From Paraphoma chrysanthemicola (taxonomy: Eukaryota; Ascomycota; Dothideomycetes; Pleosporales; Phaeosphaeriaceae): 64,000 bases of DNA. The translations under genes and the position numbers were made by a program. This document shows, piece after piece, positions 44,553 to 56,798 of the stretch. How positions within the stretch are numbered: the stretch's first letter is position 1; the number at the start of each line of letters is the position of its first letter. The DNA lies in contig JAGMWG010000025.1 in assembly GCA_020744225.1 (NCBI GenBank), positions 186,001 to 250,000 of the forward strand. Reading direction: 5' to 3'. The notes below the pieces were generated by a model. That model was not told the DNA's origin. It made no database searches and saw only the letters and a list, made by a program, of their open reading frames with translations.

Positions 44553-45650
44553 ATGCCTCTTACTTCACCTCCACGCTCAGGTTCAAAACCAAACGCTAAA
44601 CCAAATCTCTTTACTCCAACACCTCCTTCCCGCTTCGAATCCTTCCTCACGAATCCCTCTCTGTTCCTTGCAGAATATATTTACACGCACCAAGCGCCCA
44701 TCTCGCCTCCCTCACACCTATCCAACTCTCCATCCGACCCGCGTATCAAGTTAGTGTGTATATCAGACACACACAATTCGCGCCCGCCCATAGCCACCGG
44801 GGACGTATTAATCCATGCAGGTGATCTGAGCGTGAACGGGAGCGTGGCCGAAGTTAAGGCGCAGGCCGACTGGTTAGCTGGATTGAAAAGAAGAAAGGGA
44901 AGAGGGGAGGAAGGATTTGAACAAATTGTGGTAATAGCTGGGAATCACGAGACTTGTCTCGACGCAATATATCCACCCAATTCGCATCTCAGGAGTCAGC
45001 AGAGAACGAGAACAGGGATACAAGGTGCACTGGACACTAATTCTAAACCGAAGACGAAGGAGAAAGGAAATCGAAGAAGGCGGGATGGAGATGTGAGGAT
45101 CAATTGGGACGACATCGCATATCTCGAAACCCAATCCACCAAACTCACCCTCCAAACCCGCACACTACACATCTACGCCTCCCCCTTAACCCCCCAATAC
45201 GGAAACTGGGTCTTCCAATACCCGCCCCACAGAAACATATGGCACAACACACTCCCCGCTAACACAGACATCCTCATCACGCACGGCCCTCCGCGCGGGC
45301 ATCTCGATTACACAGGATTATACCACGCCGGATGTCCGCACTTATTGCGCGAGATATGGCGCGTGAAGCCGCAGGTGCATGTTTGTGGACATATTCACTG
45401 CGCGAGGGGGGTTGAGGTGCTGGATTGGGGGTGGGTGCAGTGGGGGTATGATATTATTGTTGCTGGGGAGGCAGGACGGGGATGGAGGTTGGGATGGAGG
45501 GTGTGTGTATTAGTATTGATGAGCTTGATGTGGATATGGGAGTGGATCAGCTGGGTGATTCTGGGGAGGAAGAGGAGGGGAATGGGGTGGATTGTTAATG
45601 CTGCGATTGTTGGGGATGGGCGGGTGGAAGGAGTGGTTATGGAGATTTGA
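44553..45650 (+). CDS. calcineurin-like metallophosphoesterase with C-terminal membrane segment
   Basis: Single exon of 365 residues. All metal-binding blocks of the calcineurin-like fold are present in order: CISDTHNS (D-x-H), VLIHAGDLS (GD), VIAGNHE, LITHGPP and VHVCGHIHCARG (GHxH). This is the MPPED-like group, probably phosphodiesterases of unknown substrate. A charged insert (about residues 145-180, Lys/Arg-rich) separates the GNHE block from the rest. Near the C-terminus a hydrophobic stretch (CVLVLMSLMWIWEWISWVIL) looks like a membrane helix, so the enzyme may be tail-anchored; this part has a drop in typical codon choice. ATG 44553 is the only Met before the domain. Confidence 0.88.
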   Translation: MPLTSPPRSGSKPNAKPNLFTPTPPSRFESFLTNPSLFLAEYIYTHQAPISPPSHLSNSPSDPRIKLVCISDTHNSRPPIATGDVLIHAGDLSVNGSVAEVKAQADWLAGLKRRKGRGEEGFEQIVVIAGNHETCLDAIYPPNSHLRSQQRTRTGIQGALDTNSKPKTKEKGNRRRRDGDVRINWDDIAYLETQSTKLTLQTRTLHIYASPLTPQYGNWVFQYPPHRNIWHNTLPANTDILITHGPPRGHLDYTGLYHAGCPHLLREIWRVKPQVHVCGHIHCARGVEVLDWGWVQWGYDIIVAGEAGRGWRLGWRVCVLVLMSLMWIWEWISWVILGRKRRGMGWIVNAAIVGDGRVEGVVMEI

Positions 45651-48600
45651 CCAGTTCAGAAAAGGAAAGGAAAGGAAAGCGTTGTCGAAAGCATCAAGCA
45701 AGAGGAGGGAGAGGGGCAAAGCTGGTGACTGGATTCAGACGAAGTCTACAGTACGCCTTTGAAGTGCTCGTGCACATCGATAAATCCTGAAACTGCTCCA
45801 AATATTGTTCGGTCGATGATTGCCGACTAGTTGCATGGCTCTAGCGATGGCAAGCTTGCCTCTTCGCATACATGCACACCGGTCTTTAGTCACACAAACT
45901 TCTGGTGCTGGTGCGTATGTGCTTGTACCTATACATAGCAGTCTTAACACTTATAGAAAGTTTTGAAGCAGTGACGAACAGCGCCTGGCCCCACTGGATG
46001 GAGGACCTCGTTGTTTCAAAACACGTGAGTGACATGCCCGTGCCATGCGGCGCCTGTACCAACCATAAGCACAAGTCATCAATCCTTCCCGCGCCGTGCC
46101 ACAGCAGCCACAACAACGGCCAGTCTTATCTGAGCGATCGGTAATGTTGCCAAAGGAAATGTCATCTCTTCGGTAATTGTTCTGACAAGGAGGTGTGGTC
46201 AAGGGATGCTAGATTGTTGGCCTTGCTCGACCCTGGTAACCCAAAGGGAGAATCCATGTTCAACATGTTTCGCCCAGGAATGAAGGGCAAGACTGGAATT
46301 GTGTGCTTGCTAGATTCGCGTAGAGAGAGCCATGCCAGTAGCATTTGAACGTCCGGATTGGTAACATACCATAACGGATATAGGTTAGGACATGCATCGA
46401 GTCAGATCAATGCATGAACGGCGACAACAAGGAGCATGAACTCGGTAGTGCACAAGCTATAGGATCGCCGCCATAGTCCCCAGGAAGGGGAGACAAGTTT
46501 GATCTTGTGGCAGTGTTTCGAAACGGTTACGCGAGTGTCATGTTTCGGCGGTGGATCTGTTTGCAGGTAAGCTTGGAGCTTGAGCATTTGACCGCAACTT
46601 CATCTCAGCAGCGCAATTGTAATTGTCTCAAAACTGATTGTCGACCGCAGTGATTCTTTCTTCACGCAGTCGACGCCAACTCAGCGACCTTCGAAAGGGG
46701 GACCCTGCTGCGTTCAGGGAAGGTTCGTTAGATTGGACTAGACTGTCTCATGCGCAAGCCTTGACCACGCGGAAATAATATGGGAAGAGCCGTGAAAATC
46801 AATCCCCAGAAACGTTTTTTACTGCTGGCTAGAACCATGGATCGACAAAGCAGTTTTGCTAGGGAATATTGGTGCTGCGTGAGACTTGTGTTGAAGAAGG
46901 CCGAGCAATAGCGTCATCCGAGGATCGCAATAGGTGACCAGGTAACCAGCCTCGCCGTCATCTTAGTGTCTGTATCAGCCGCGACTTCTAGGCGACTCAA
47001 GCGTGTCTCCCTAAGACTAAAGATAGGGTGCAAGCGGACGCCATCAGCGACGGTCGAGGAGGCTTGAGCGATAGATCAAGACATGAAACGATGCGGCGCA
47101 CGCTGGTAGATGTGGAACAAAGAAGAATCAGATGCTCGAGCAAAGTGGACGATGTGGTAATCGTGCTCGGCAAGAAGCATAACCCATCGCAAGTACGATT
47201 GGGCACGGACATGACATGGTCGCATCCGGGGCCACATGTCTCGTTCCCAGGAGCGCAAGCAGACATTTGTCGCTCTCACGGCGAACAGGTACTGAAACTG
47301 TCCGTCATAGTTGGTGCAAAGCTTACCACGACCAAGAAGTGCAGGAGCTGAGCGCGCTCTACGCGGTGCCAGAAACGGGCACAAGAGCAAACAATAGTGT
47401 GGTTAGTAACGGTTGGTGGCAGTTCGGTATGGACACGAGGCCCGTAGGATGACCCTAGGCTTACACAGGACGACTGTGAGGGAGCGTGGCTGCGTCTCAA
47501 TAAAAAGCCCGGCCACACCTTCGGAACCCCGTTCTTGTCAGCCGGGTCGCAGTGGATGTCGTAACACGGCGCCGCAGCCTGCGCAGCAGCAGCAACACCA
47601 ACACTGCACCGTGATAATTTTTCCAGCTGTTGGACGACCGCTGGGGAAGTGCCGCGAGACGGCGAATGGGCATGCAATCAAAGGCCAAATTGCGTGCAGA
47701 GGCGCGAATAGGCAAGAGGCCGTGGTGGTGAGGACGAGGGCTCCTAGTGGGACGCCAGTGCGGTTGCCGAAATTAAGGCTCGGCAGGGCAAGGGCGGCCG
47801 GTGCGTGGCGCCTTCTGCAATTGGCCGAGCGCGCTGTGAGGCATGGTGCACGAGGGAACCACGGCGCGCTCGATGAACAACAACCGCTGGCAGATCTGCG
47901 AACACTCTTCGACGGCGCGTGTGGATAAAGTGCTCTCCAAATGTCTGCGGCGTGGCATCGTGGAGAAATGCAGCTGATGTGCGCTGGGCAGGCCGCATTC
48001 GACGGCCATGTTGATATCGGCCCCTGCTAGTGCGTGTTTGAAAGCCGCAGCCTCTGCAGGCCTCCAAATTAACCCACGGCTGTCGGAGGCAATTCGCAGA
48101 TGAGAGGGCGCGGGTGGCCGTCTGCTGTCAAGTGTCAACCGCGCCGTCTGTCGCTGTTGCAAAGTGTCAAACTCGAGTCGCGCAGAGCGTGCCATACTTC
48201 AGACTGCAATCGCCGGCTCTCCAAGGTCGAATCTATTTATGTGACTATCGAATGCAAACACTCGTACGTCGAAGCCGCGCCTAGACCCGAATAGGAGAGT
48301 CCGTTGGATATTGGCGAGAGGCACCGCTGCAGGGAGCACAGGTTAGCGACTCAGCGGCTTCGAGCCTTGCCTCTTCCACGCACCCCCTGCCTGCCGTCGT
48401 TTTGCGCCTGGACAACTGGGCGTGTGGAGCCTGAGTCGCTGACGACTGCGCCGGCCTCTCTTCTTCTCTCCACCACGCTCTCCAGACCGCACGCCGTCTT
48501 CCCTCCCTCACCCGCCGACAAACATCGAACGGAGTGCGCGTCGCCATCACGACCTGACCGCAACAACCGCCCGTGGCAGCCCCCCGTGGATCCCGTCTCC

Positions 48601-49358
48601 CGCATCACCATCCGTCCCCGACGCCCTTGGCCTTACGCTCCCTTAGCACGATTCTCCGAATCACGACCCTCTTTCGCACGCCTTTCGCTTCTGTAATCGC
48701 AATACGCCGTAATCTGACCGCTGCATTCCGTCGACGCTCTCGCTCCTTCCGTCCTCGCACCTGCCTCATCTGACCCAGCCACGCCACGCGCTCGCGACCA
48801 GTCATCCCGAACAAAGAACCACCGTGAAGTGCTCCGGCCTGTACCTGAGCATCCTTCTTTGTTGTGTGAAGCAGCTGTCGTGTGCCAGGAACACCCTCGT
48901 AGCTTCGAGTGCTAGCACTGATTCTTTGTGGTGCTCGTAAACCGCTGGGCGTGAATTGGGCTCTGTCAGTGTCCCGTGGACCTGGAACACCCGGACGAGT
49001 GTCTCTCGCGATTCCTTGGAAACCGTCACGGTCAAACATGACGGCATAGGCCCGCACGAGACGACGATATCTGCGACAACGCCATACTTGCATTACACCT
49101 GCCATTTCTAGCTGTTTTGACAGTCTAGTGAGTCTCAAACCACGACGACTCGCCCAGTGCATTTGGCTGACAGGCATCGCAGGTCCATTCTTTATCTTTG
49201 ACATCCGTCAAGTACACTCGTTTGAACCAACCCTGACAGTATGTTCCGTACTCCATCTGTGCATCCACACGTCTGACCATGACAGGCTTGCGACTGCGAA
49301 CGCGCTCTGGTACCAGAAGAAACTTAATTCGACCTATCGCTTGACAATAATCACAAAC
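45651..49358. promoter_or_regulatory. long gene-free region ahead of MSB2
   Basis: No conserved protein or RNA gene was recognised in 3.7 kb. 47400-48300 is GC-rich; 48300-48800 is C-rich on the plus strand, like a leader or promoter. A short GGAAA repeat lies at 45662-45680. The MSB2 frame is open from 49128 but lacks family sequence before 49359. Long upstream regions are usual for fungal signalling genes; the assignment to MSB2 control is inference. Confidence 0.4.
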
Positions 49359-52352
49359 ATGCCGCGCTCAACAACAGTATGGGCTGCCGCTCTGGTGCTG
49401 GCCAGCTTCTCGGGCTCTGGACCTCTTCTCACCACGGCAGAGGCCATGCCAGCACCTGGGCCGCAAGAAACCCAACACCCAAGATATTACTTCCCGCGAC
49501 ACGTCAAGCGCCAGATCGTGACCAACTCGACTGCGCCTGCGGCACCAACTTCTCAGTCCTCGAGCAGCTCTGAGCAACTCCAGTCAAGGCAGTTTGGCAG
49601 CCCGTCCTTCTTGGCTCCGTTTCTCAATCCTCGCCCAGACACTTCGTCGAGCTCGATTGTAATCAGGAGCGTAGACGATGCCATAACCAGCACAGTCACG
49701 TCGATACAAGAAATCTTCGTCACCCCGGTTCCCGAGGGCCTGCCAGGCACCGGGAACCTCAGGCCGTCGCCTGCACCCGCCTCGTCCTCTTCAGTGGACG
49801 AGATCGAGATTCTACCACCACGACCAGCAGCGTCGTCGAGCCCTAAGCCCAGCCCAAGCCCCATCCGAGAGCCTGAAACCGAGCCTGAAGAGACTCCCTC
49901 GAGGCCATCATCGTCCGGCTTGCCTGCTGTCATCATTCCGGCTTCATCGTCCGCTCCTAGTCCCTCGAGTGCACCAGCCGGGGGCTTGCTCTCCTCGCTT
50001 TTGGGCGGTGTGGTTGGCTCAACTGGTGTTCTCCCCATCGTGGAGCCCACGCCTACGCCCGCTCCCTCACCAGCAGCACCCGTCTCGTCAAGCCAAGCTG
50101 ATCAGCGCGTCGCTTCCTCGGGCCTGATCCCAGAAATCATTATCCCGGCCAGCTCAACGCCAGCTCCTGTCTCCTCAAGCCAAGCTGATCCACCTGTCGG
50201 CTCCTCGGGCCCCATCCCAGAGATCATTGTTCCGGCCAGCTCAACGCCAGCTCCTTCTGCATCACCAGAGGCATCGCCAGAGCCATCTGCGCCTGCCGCA
50301 TCTAGCTTCCTAGGGCCGTTCATCGTTCCGGGTTCATCTGGAGGGATCCCATCGTCAGAGCCTACGCCTACTTCTGGGGGACTCCTCGGTGGTCTGCTCT
50401 CCTCCATCCTAGGACCGGAAGCAACCCCTACCCCTGACCCGCAAGTAGGCTCCACTGGAGTTCTGCCCAGCAGCTTTGCGCTTCCCACCCCTAGCGAGGC
50501 TGCTCCATCGAGCCAGCAACCCCTTCTGGTTCTGCCATCTTCTGGTGGCATCGTGGTTGGAATCACGACAGCACTGGGAACGGCGCCTGTTGCTTCCGCA
50601 TCTAGCCCACCCCTGAGCTCTGGACCAATTCCGACCTCGGAGGCAGCTCCTTCGTCCAGCGATGCACCCCTTGACCTCCCTGGGCTCTTGTCCTCTGCCA
50701 TCTCCGAGGTTCCTGGCGTTCTGCCTTCAGGCTCTGCAGGGCCGACTGCGCCAATTACGCCGTCTCCGACTCCCACGCCAATTGGCATTCTGCCTCCCAT
50801 TGTTTCTTCCCTCGCCTCGGATCTCTCGAGCCTGCTCTCCTCTGTCCCTGATCTTCCAGCATCTGTGGTTCCGAGCATCGTATCGAGCTTTGCCTCGGAG
50901 ATTCCGGTCAGTGCTACCGCACCCGTTCCGATTCCCGATGCGAGCAGCCTTGCTTCCAGCGTCTTGGTCAGCTTGTCAGGCTCCGGCGTCGTGCCCACTC
51001 CTTCGGAGGCGCCCAGTGTGCCAATCCCTAGCGAGACACCTAGCATTACTCCGTCTGTCGCGTTGCCAAGCGAGACTCCGTCACTTTCAGTCAGCCCCGG
51101 GATCACTCCGCCTTCACCCAGCGAAGCTTCTTCCGGTATCTTGCCTTCGGGCTCGGCTGGAACTGGCGTTTCGTCCCTGCCAATTCCAACACCTTCGGCT
51201 GCTGAGTCTAGCATCCCAACCTCTGAAGCGCCTTTGTCTACACCTTCTGGATCCCCTAGCAGCATTGCCCCGCCCAGCTCTGGAAATGCTACCATTTCTG
51301 AAGCTCCCGTGGTGTCAACCCCAGCCGCCAGCAGCAGTGTCATAACCGAGTCGGCCACCATCCCGATTCCTTCCACTCCAGCGTTCACTCCTTCCCGCAC
51401 CCCTGTGCAGTCGCAACAAGCTACTGGAACCGACAGCGCAACCAGCATGGTGATCGGGACCAGCATCATTCAGGAGACAGCATCGAACTCTGCACCTACT
51501 CCCACCTCAAGCGGCATCCCATCCTCTCTGCCTCAGATGATTGCTCCCCCCGGCGGCGTGCCAGCTCCTGGCAAAGACGCCTTTACCGGCCAAGTGTGCT
51601 TCAAGTGGCCCCTCAATTATCCATTCGTGTCTCAGAATGACGCTGGCCCCCAGATCTTCCACTTCCTTCCCAAAGCTCTCGCAGACGGTCTGAACATCTC
51701 GCTATCCGACGTCCAGAACCTTGGTCTTAAGCCCCTAGATACTACCGCATACCAAGGCTTCATCACCACATTGGCTCTGTTCACTATACCTAAGGACCTG
51801 CAAAGCAAACTTGCGGCTCAATTGCGTAACCCTGCGGATCCTTTCTGGCACAACAAGGATCAGACGGTGAACGATCTGACAAGCCTCATCAACACCGCCT
51901 GCCCGCTCGCATATGGCAACACACCGAATGGCGCCAATCCTAACCAGGCCGCAAACCCTGCCGCCACCAACAGCGGCGGCTCTGGTGACGGCGGCGCAAT
52001 TGGTGGTGATATGAATGCTAGCCGTCCCATCAACGGTTCTGCTGCTGGTATCGCCACGGGCGCCATTGTCGGCGCAATCGCTTACGGTGCAGCGATGTTC
52101 TTCGTTGCCCGTAGGTACAGGAACAAGCGTCTCGCGCACCAGCGAGCCAGCTCTGTGCCAAGTACAGGCAGTCGCATGACCTACGGCTCCATCCCTGGCG
52201 GCGCTGCCGCTTGGATGCACGGAGCACGCAATGGCCGGATAACGCCTGCTAGTCGAGGTAGTCGGGGAAGCAGCAGCAGTCAAGGGCGCAGCGTGCGAAC
52301 TCAGCAAATCTCAGCACCCGTCATGGCGGAGAACTCCCTGGGCTGGAACTGA
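49359..52352 (+). CDS. MSB2: Msb2-type signalling mucin, membrane sensor of MAPK pathways
   Basis: Single exon of 997 residues. The start at 49359 is chosen because it begins a signal peptide (AAALVLASFSGSGPLL). A Ser/Pro/Thr-rich mucin region (about residues 45-735), likely heavily O-glycosylated, contains an 87-bp tandem repeat. The conserved extracellular domain follows at about 740-855: CFKWPLNYPFVSQN, IFHFLPKALADGLNISLSDV and YQGFITTLALFTIP, the block shared by fungal Msb2 proteins. One membrane helix (GAIVGAIAYGAAMFFVA, about residue 900) leads to a basic cytosolic tail of about 80 residues (RRYRNKRLAHQ). Msb2 works with Sho1 and Cdc42 to activate filamentous or invasive growth and surface-sensing MAPK signalling. 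The assignment rests on this architecture plus the conserved domain. Confidence 0.87.
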   Translation: MPRSTTVWAAALVLASFSGSGPLLTTAEAMPAPGPQETQHPRYYFPRHVKRQIVTNSTAPAAPTSQSSSSSEQLQSRQFGSPSFLAPFLNPRPDTSSSSIVIRSVDDAITSTVTSIQEIFVTPVPEGLPGTGNLRPSPAPASSSSVDEIEILPPRPAASSSPKPSPSPIREPETEPEETPSRPSSSGLPAVIIPASSSAPSPSSAPAGGLLSSLLGGVVGSTGVLPIVEPTPTPAPSPAAPVSSSQADQRVASSGLIPEIIIPASSTPAPVSSSQADPPVGSSGPIPEIIVPASSTPAPSASPEASPEPSAPAASSFLGPFIVPGSSGGIPSSEPTPTSGGLLGGLLSSILGPEATPTPDPQVGSTGVLPSSFALPTPSEAAPSSQQPLLVLPSSGGIVVGITTALGTAPVASASSPPLSSGPIPTSEAAPSSSDAPLDLPGLLSSAISEVPGVLPSGSAGPTAPITPSPTPTPIGILPPIVSSLASDLSSLLSSVPDLPASVVPSIVSSFASEIPVSATAPVPIPDASSLASSVLVSLSGSGVVPTPSEAPSVPIPSETPSITPSVALPSETPSLSVSPGITPPSPSEASSGILPSGSAGTGVSSLPIPTPSAAESSIPTSEAPLSTPSGSPSSIAPPSSGNATISEAPVVSTPAASSSVITESATIPIPSTPAFTPSRTPVQSQQATGTDSATSMVIGTSIIQETASNSAPTPTSSGIPSSLPQMIAPPGGVPAPGKDAFTGQVCFKWPLNYPFVSQNDAGPQIFHFLPKALADGLNISLSDVQNLGLKPLDTTAYQGFITTLALFTIPKDLQSKLAAQLRNPADPFWHNKDQTVNDLTSLINTACPLAYGNTPNGANPNQAANPAATNSGGSGDGGAIGGDMNASRPINGSAAGIATGAIVGAIAYGAAMFFVARRYRNKRLAHQRASSVPSTGSRMTYGSIPGGAAAWMHGARNGRITPASRGSRGSSSSQGRSVRTQQISAPVMAENSLGWN
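50082..50255 (+). repeat. 87-bp coding tandem repeat in the mucin region
   Basis: Two adjacent units (50082-50168 and 50169-50255) encode 29 residues each, starting VSSSQAD and ending PASSTPAP. The period is a whole number of codons. Confidence 0.9.
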
Positions 52353-53800
52353 GCGACTACCTGACACGGAACATCCTACACGAACCTCTGTAACATATTC
52401 TGGACGCAGGACGGCCCGTGACCCCACTTTGAGGCACGCACCTTCTGATGTATAGCTAAAACGTCCCTCTGCTTTTACAGCTCATCTCCGTTTGAATCTC
52501 GTCAGCATCTACCTCTCTACCGCAACCCACGCAAGCGAAACTGCATCTAGCGTCGCATCTACCATCATCTCATCGACTTCACGCGCTTATTACCATTCAC
52601 AAACACTCATTTACACACCCACCATGTAAACTCCTATTACTTATATTTATTCAACCTCGACCTCTCTTGTTCGTATTTTTTTCCATTGTATGTTTCCCTT
52701 CTTAGATACCAGTCTCGGCTTTTGTCGGCAGGACAGCCCAGACTTTCTTTCTTGTTGATCTGTTGGAGTTGCCCCGCATCTATCGGTGATGGCGGGCGAG
52801 GGTTTGGAGTGTATTGTGGGCTCGGAAGACAAGCTGCTGAGTGGTAGGGAGGGGGGAGGAGGTTGTTTGTGGGGATGAGGTTTGAAGTTGTCGAGTATAT
52901 AGGTGTTGTAGGAGCCCGAATGATAAAAAGTCCACAATCACTTCCTCGTCTCTATCAATGATCCCTTTGCCTCCATGCGCTTGCTATCTCATGTCCAAGA
53001 CCCTTACCAAAGTGTTTGTGCTATTGATGGAGACTCAAGTATAATCATGTCTGGAAGGTGTACGAGGTGCACAATATAGCCCAATAATGAATCATCCAGC
53101 GCCATCCAATCGACGACCTATGTATCACTTTGGATGGCTGAGGAACTGAGTATAAAGGAAGGATTTGGCGCGGTGAAAGCGTGTCAGGTATGCTTATTAC
53201 TCTAACTGTACTTCATATACTTGGCTGGAGAGATTGGGTGCTTGTGAAGTCGGTAAAGCACGTTGTATCAGGACTAGAAATATAGTACATCTTGCTACTT
53301 TTGGCTTGCGGTGAGAGATCTCTACTATCTTGTGCTCTGGAAGCCAGTGGATCATACTGGCCTAGCACCTTAGACAGCTGAACAATAGTTGCGATCCACG
53401 CATTTCTGGAAAAGCATGCGAAGAGCGTGTCATGAACTGAAGTCGTGAACCGGGCTCTTTAATGGCGGTCATCGGTGGATGGAGCTGGTCCAGGCGGTGT
53501 GTTGCGCATTCGTCTGCAATCGATGGTTGTTGTAAACCTGCCACGTTGGGCAAGAGTGGCGTGAACCCTGCGGAAATAACTTGGCAACTGCGAGCCCACC
53601 TGTCGCGAATGTGGAGGGTCTGACAACACCAGCACACGCTCTTGCACGCTAATTGAACACGCTCTCTCTATTTGACGCCTCTTTTGTCCGCATACCTCAC
53701 CTCGGTCACCAGCGGCGTCTGCCTACGCGCCCCCGAACTGGCTGCGTAAAGCCACGTTCCCCAAACCACCCCTCCGCGATACACACCTCGAGCCGCGAAG
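52353..53800. other. intergenic between MSB2 and SEC27
   Basis: It contains the MSB2 3' flank and the SEC27 promoter. Open frames are under 100 codons and unremarkable. No RNA gene was recognised. Confidence 0.5.
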
Positions 53801-56798
53801 ATGCGTCTAGACGTAAAGGTAAGGCACAGCGAGCAATTGGAGGCTCAAACTGCTTTTGGCAAAGCTGACTGAGCTTCGTGTGTAGAGGCAGCTCTTTGCG
53901 CGATCGGAGAGGGTCAAAGGTAAGCTGTTCAAAAGCTCGTCTGAAGCGCAGTACTAACAAAATGTAGGAATTGGTAGGCACACCACATTTCGACCATAAA
54001 GCAAAACTAAACTCGCCCAAGACTTTCACCCGACCGAGCCATGGATCCTCACAACCCTGTACAGCGGTATGCACACCATGGAAACGGTATTGGGCGCCAG
54101 CGCTGACTTGGATAGGACACGTTCACATATGGTCGTACATTACGCAGTCGATCGTCAAGACTTTCGAGCTTACCGACGTACCCGTTCGCGCCGGTCGCTT
54201 CATCGCGAGGAAGAATTGGATAGTTGCAGGTGTGTCACTGCGGTCTATGCTGGGTCCAGGGAGGAGTTGACATGGCTCGAATCTAGGCTCCGATGACTTC
54301 CAGCTGCGCGTCTACAACTACAACACCTCGGAGAAGGTCACATCTTTCGAGGCACACCCAGACTACATCCGCGCAATCGCTGTGCACCCCACACAGCCTT
54401 TCGTGTTGACTGCCAGTGTGGGTAGATCTTCCAACTGATATGGAACTTGGCTGACAGCCTCTAGGATGATATGACAATAAAGCTGTGGGACTGGGATAAG
54501 TCGTGGAAATGTATGTGCAGCACTTGGAAAGATAGTATGGACCACACTGACCCGTCCAAGGCGTGCAGGAGTTCACAGGCCACCAGCACTATGTTATGGG
54601 CATCGCCATAAACCCCAAGGATCCGAACACTTTCGCCTCCGCATGTCTCGACCGGACCGTCAAGATCTGGTCCCTTGGCAGCTCGACGCCCAACTTCACT
54701 CTCGAGGCGCATGAGACGAAGGGTGTCAACTTCATCGACTACTACCCACAGTCCGACAAGCCATATCTGCTGACTACGTCCGACGATAGAACCGTCAAGG
54801 TCTGGGACTACACAACCAAAGCCCTGATTGCAACCCTCGAGGGCCACACGTCCAACGTCAGCTTCGCCGTATACCACCCCGAGCTTCCAGTAATCATCTC
54901 CGGATCCGAAGACGGCACGATCAAGATCTGGCATTCATCAACATACCGGTTGGAGCAGTCGCTGAACTATGGTCTGGAGCGTGCCTGGTGTGTGGCATAC
55001 CAGAAGGGCAAGAACGGTGTAGCGCTGGGTTTCGACGATGGCGCCGTCGTCATTACCATGGGTCGTGAGGAGCCAGCAGTTAGCATGGACGCTGGCGGCA
55101 AAGTACTGTGGGCAAGACATAACGAAATTTTGACATCCGTCATCAAGGGCAGCGATCAGCTGAAGGACGCGGAACGGCTCACACTCCCATCCAAGGATCT
55201 TGGGTCGACCGAGATCTACCCACAGTCATTGCTCCACTCACCGAACGGTCGTTTCGTTGCCGTATGCGGTGACGGCGAGTACATCATCTACACCGCGCTT
55301 GCCCTCCGTAACCAGGCTTTCGGCTCTGCGCTGGACTTCTGCTGGGCATCGAAAGAGCACGACAAGGACTATGCTATTCGAGAGTCATCGACGAGCGTCA
55401 AGATATTCCGCAACTTCAAGGAGCGAAGTGTGCTCAACGTCGGATTTTCGGCCGATGGCCTGAGCGGCGGCGTTCTCCTCGGTGTCAAGGGCCAAGGCGG
55501 CATTGGCCTGTTCGATTGGGACAGCGGTGCACTTGTACGACGGATAGAAGTCGAGCCGAAGAGTGTGTTCTGGTCGGAGAGCGGCGAGCTTGTCACTTTG
55601 GCAACGGAAGACACATTTTACGTTCTGCGATACTCAAGAGAAGCCTATCTCGACGCTGTACAGAACGGCGAGGTTGACGAGGACGGCGCTGAAGCTGCGT
55701 TTGAGGTTGTTTGCGATATCAACGAAAGGTGGGTTTTCACACACACTTCTCTTTGGGGTCAGAAGCTAACATAGTCACAGTGTACGCACCGGATGCTGGG
55801 TCGGTGACTGTTTCATCTACACCAACAGCACTAACCGCCTGAACTACCTTGTGGGAGATCAAACCTACACCATTTCGCATTTCGACTCACCGCACTACGT
55901 CCTCGGTTATCTACCCCGTGACAGCCGCATTTATATTGCCGACAAAGACGTGAACGTCGTTTCATTTGCTCTTTCCCTTGCTGTTGTGGAGTACCAGACC
56001 CTCATTCTTCGTGGGGATCTCGAAGCTGCCGACGAGCTCCTCCCGACTGTTCCAAAAGACCAGAACAACAAGATCGCAAGATTCCTCGAAGGCCAAGGAT
56101 ACAAGGAGAAGGCGCTCGAAGTGGCCACAGACCCCGAGCACCGCTTCGACCTTGCTCTATCGCTCGGCGACCTCCAACAAGCTGTCACCATCGCCCGCGA
56201 ACAAGATACAGAGCACAAGTGGAAGACTGTTGGCGATGCTGCACTGGCAGGATGGGACGTCAAGCTCGCGCAAGAATGCTTCGTCAAGGCCAAGGACCTC
56301 GGGTCGCTGCTCCTACTCTACAGCGCCACCTCGGACCAGTCTGGCCTCCGTGAGCTTGCCAGCTTAGCGGAAACCGCTGCAAGCAACAATGTTGCCTTCG
56401 CTGCGCTGTGGCAAGTGGGCGACATCCAGGCATGCACAGATCTTCTCGTCAAGACAAACCGTCTTGCCGAAGCTGTGCTCTTCGCACAGACATACAAGCC
56501 CAGCACTGCGCCCGCGCTAGTCAAGCAATGGAAAGCGACTCTTGAGAAGGAGAACAAGTCCAAGGTTGCAAGGCTACTGGGTCAACCACCGATCGATGGC
56601 GAAGGCGACGACGAGATGTTCCCTGAATGGGACGAGTATCTGCGGTTGGAGAGAGAAGGTGGCACTGTCGAGGATCTGCTGATTCAGGATGAGGGCGAGG
56701 CAGAGGACGCCGCGGAGGAAGTTGCTGCGGACGCTGAGGAGGACGAGGATGATGACGAAGAAGAAGACGAGGATGAAGAGGATGAAGACGAGGAGTAG
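53801..56798 (+). CDS. SEC27: coatomer subunit beta' (COPI)
   Basis: This COPI coat subunit reads KKxx retrieval signals of ER proteins. Nine exons (53801-53818, 53886-53919, 53968-53973, 54022-54066, 54116-54229, 54287-54417, 54465-54510, 54561-55728, 55781-56798) give 859 residues (yeast 889). Joined exons read MRLDVKRQLFARSERVKGID, FHPTEPWILTTLYSG, HVHIWSYITQSIVKTF, FVLTASDDMTIKLWDW and KCVQEFTGHQHYVMGIAINP, the conserved first propeller. Exon 3 is only 6 nt. A second propeller, then an alpha-solenoid (ADELLPTVPKDQNNKIARFL, TVGDAALAGWDVKLAQECF) follow. The C-terminus is a run of Asp and Glu. Eight introns lie within the first 2 kb and none in the last kilobase. Confidence 0.96.

Noticed and set aside
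50102..51469. 455-codon open frame on the minus strand of MSB2
   Set aside because: It is the antisense of a Ser/Pro-rich coding region with strong codon bias; its product is a compositional mirror (Gly/Glu/Ser-rich) and lacks family features.
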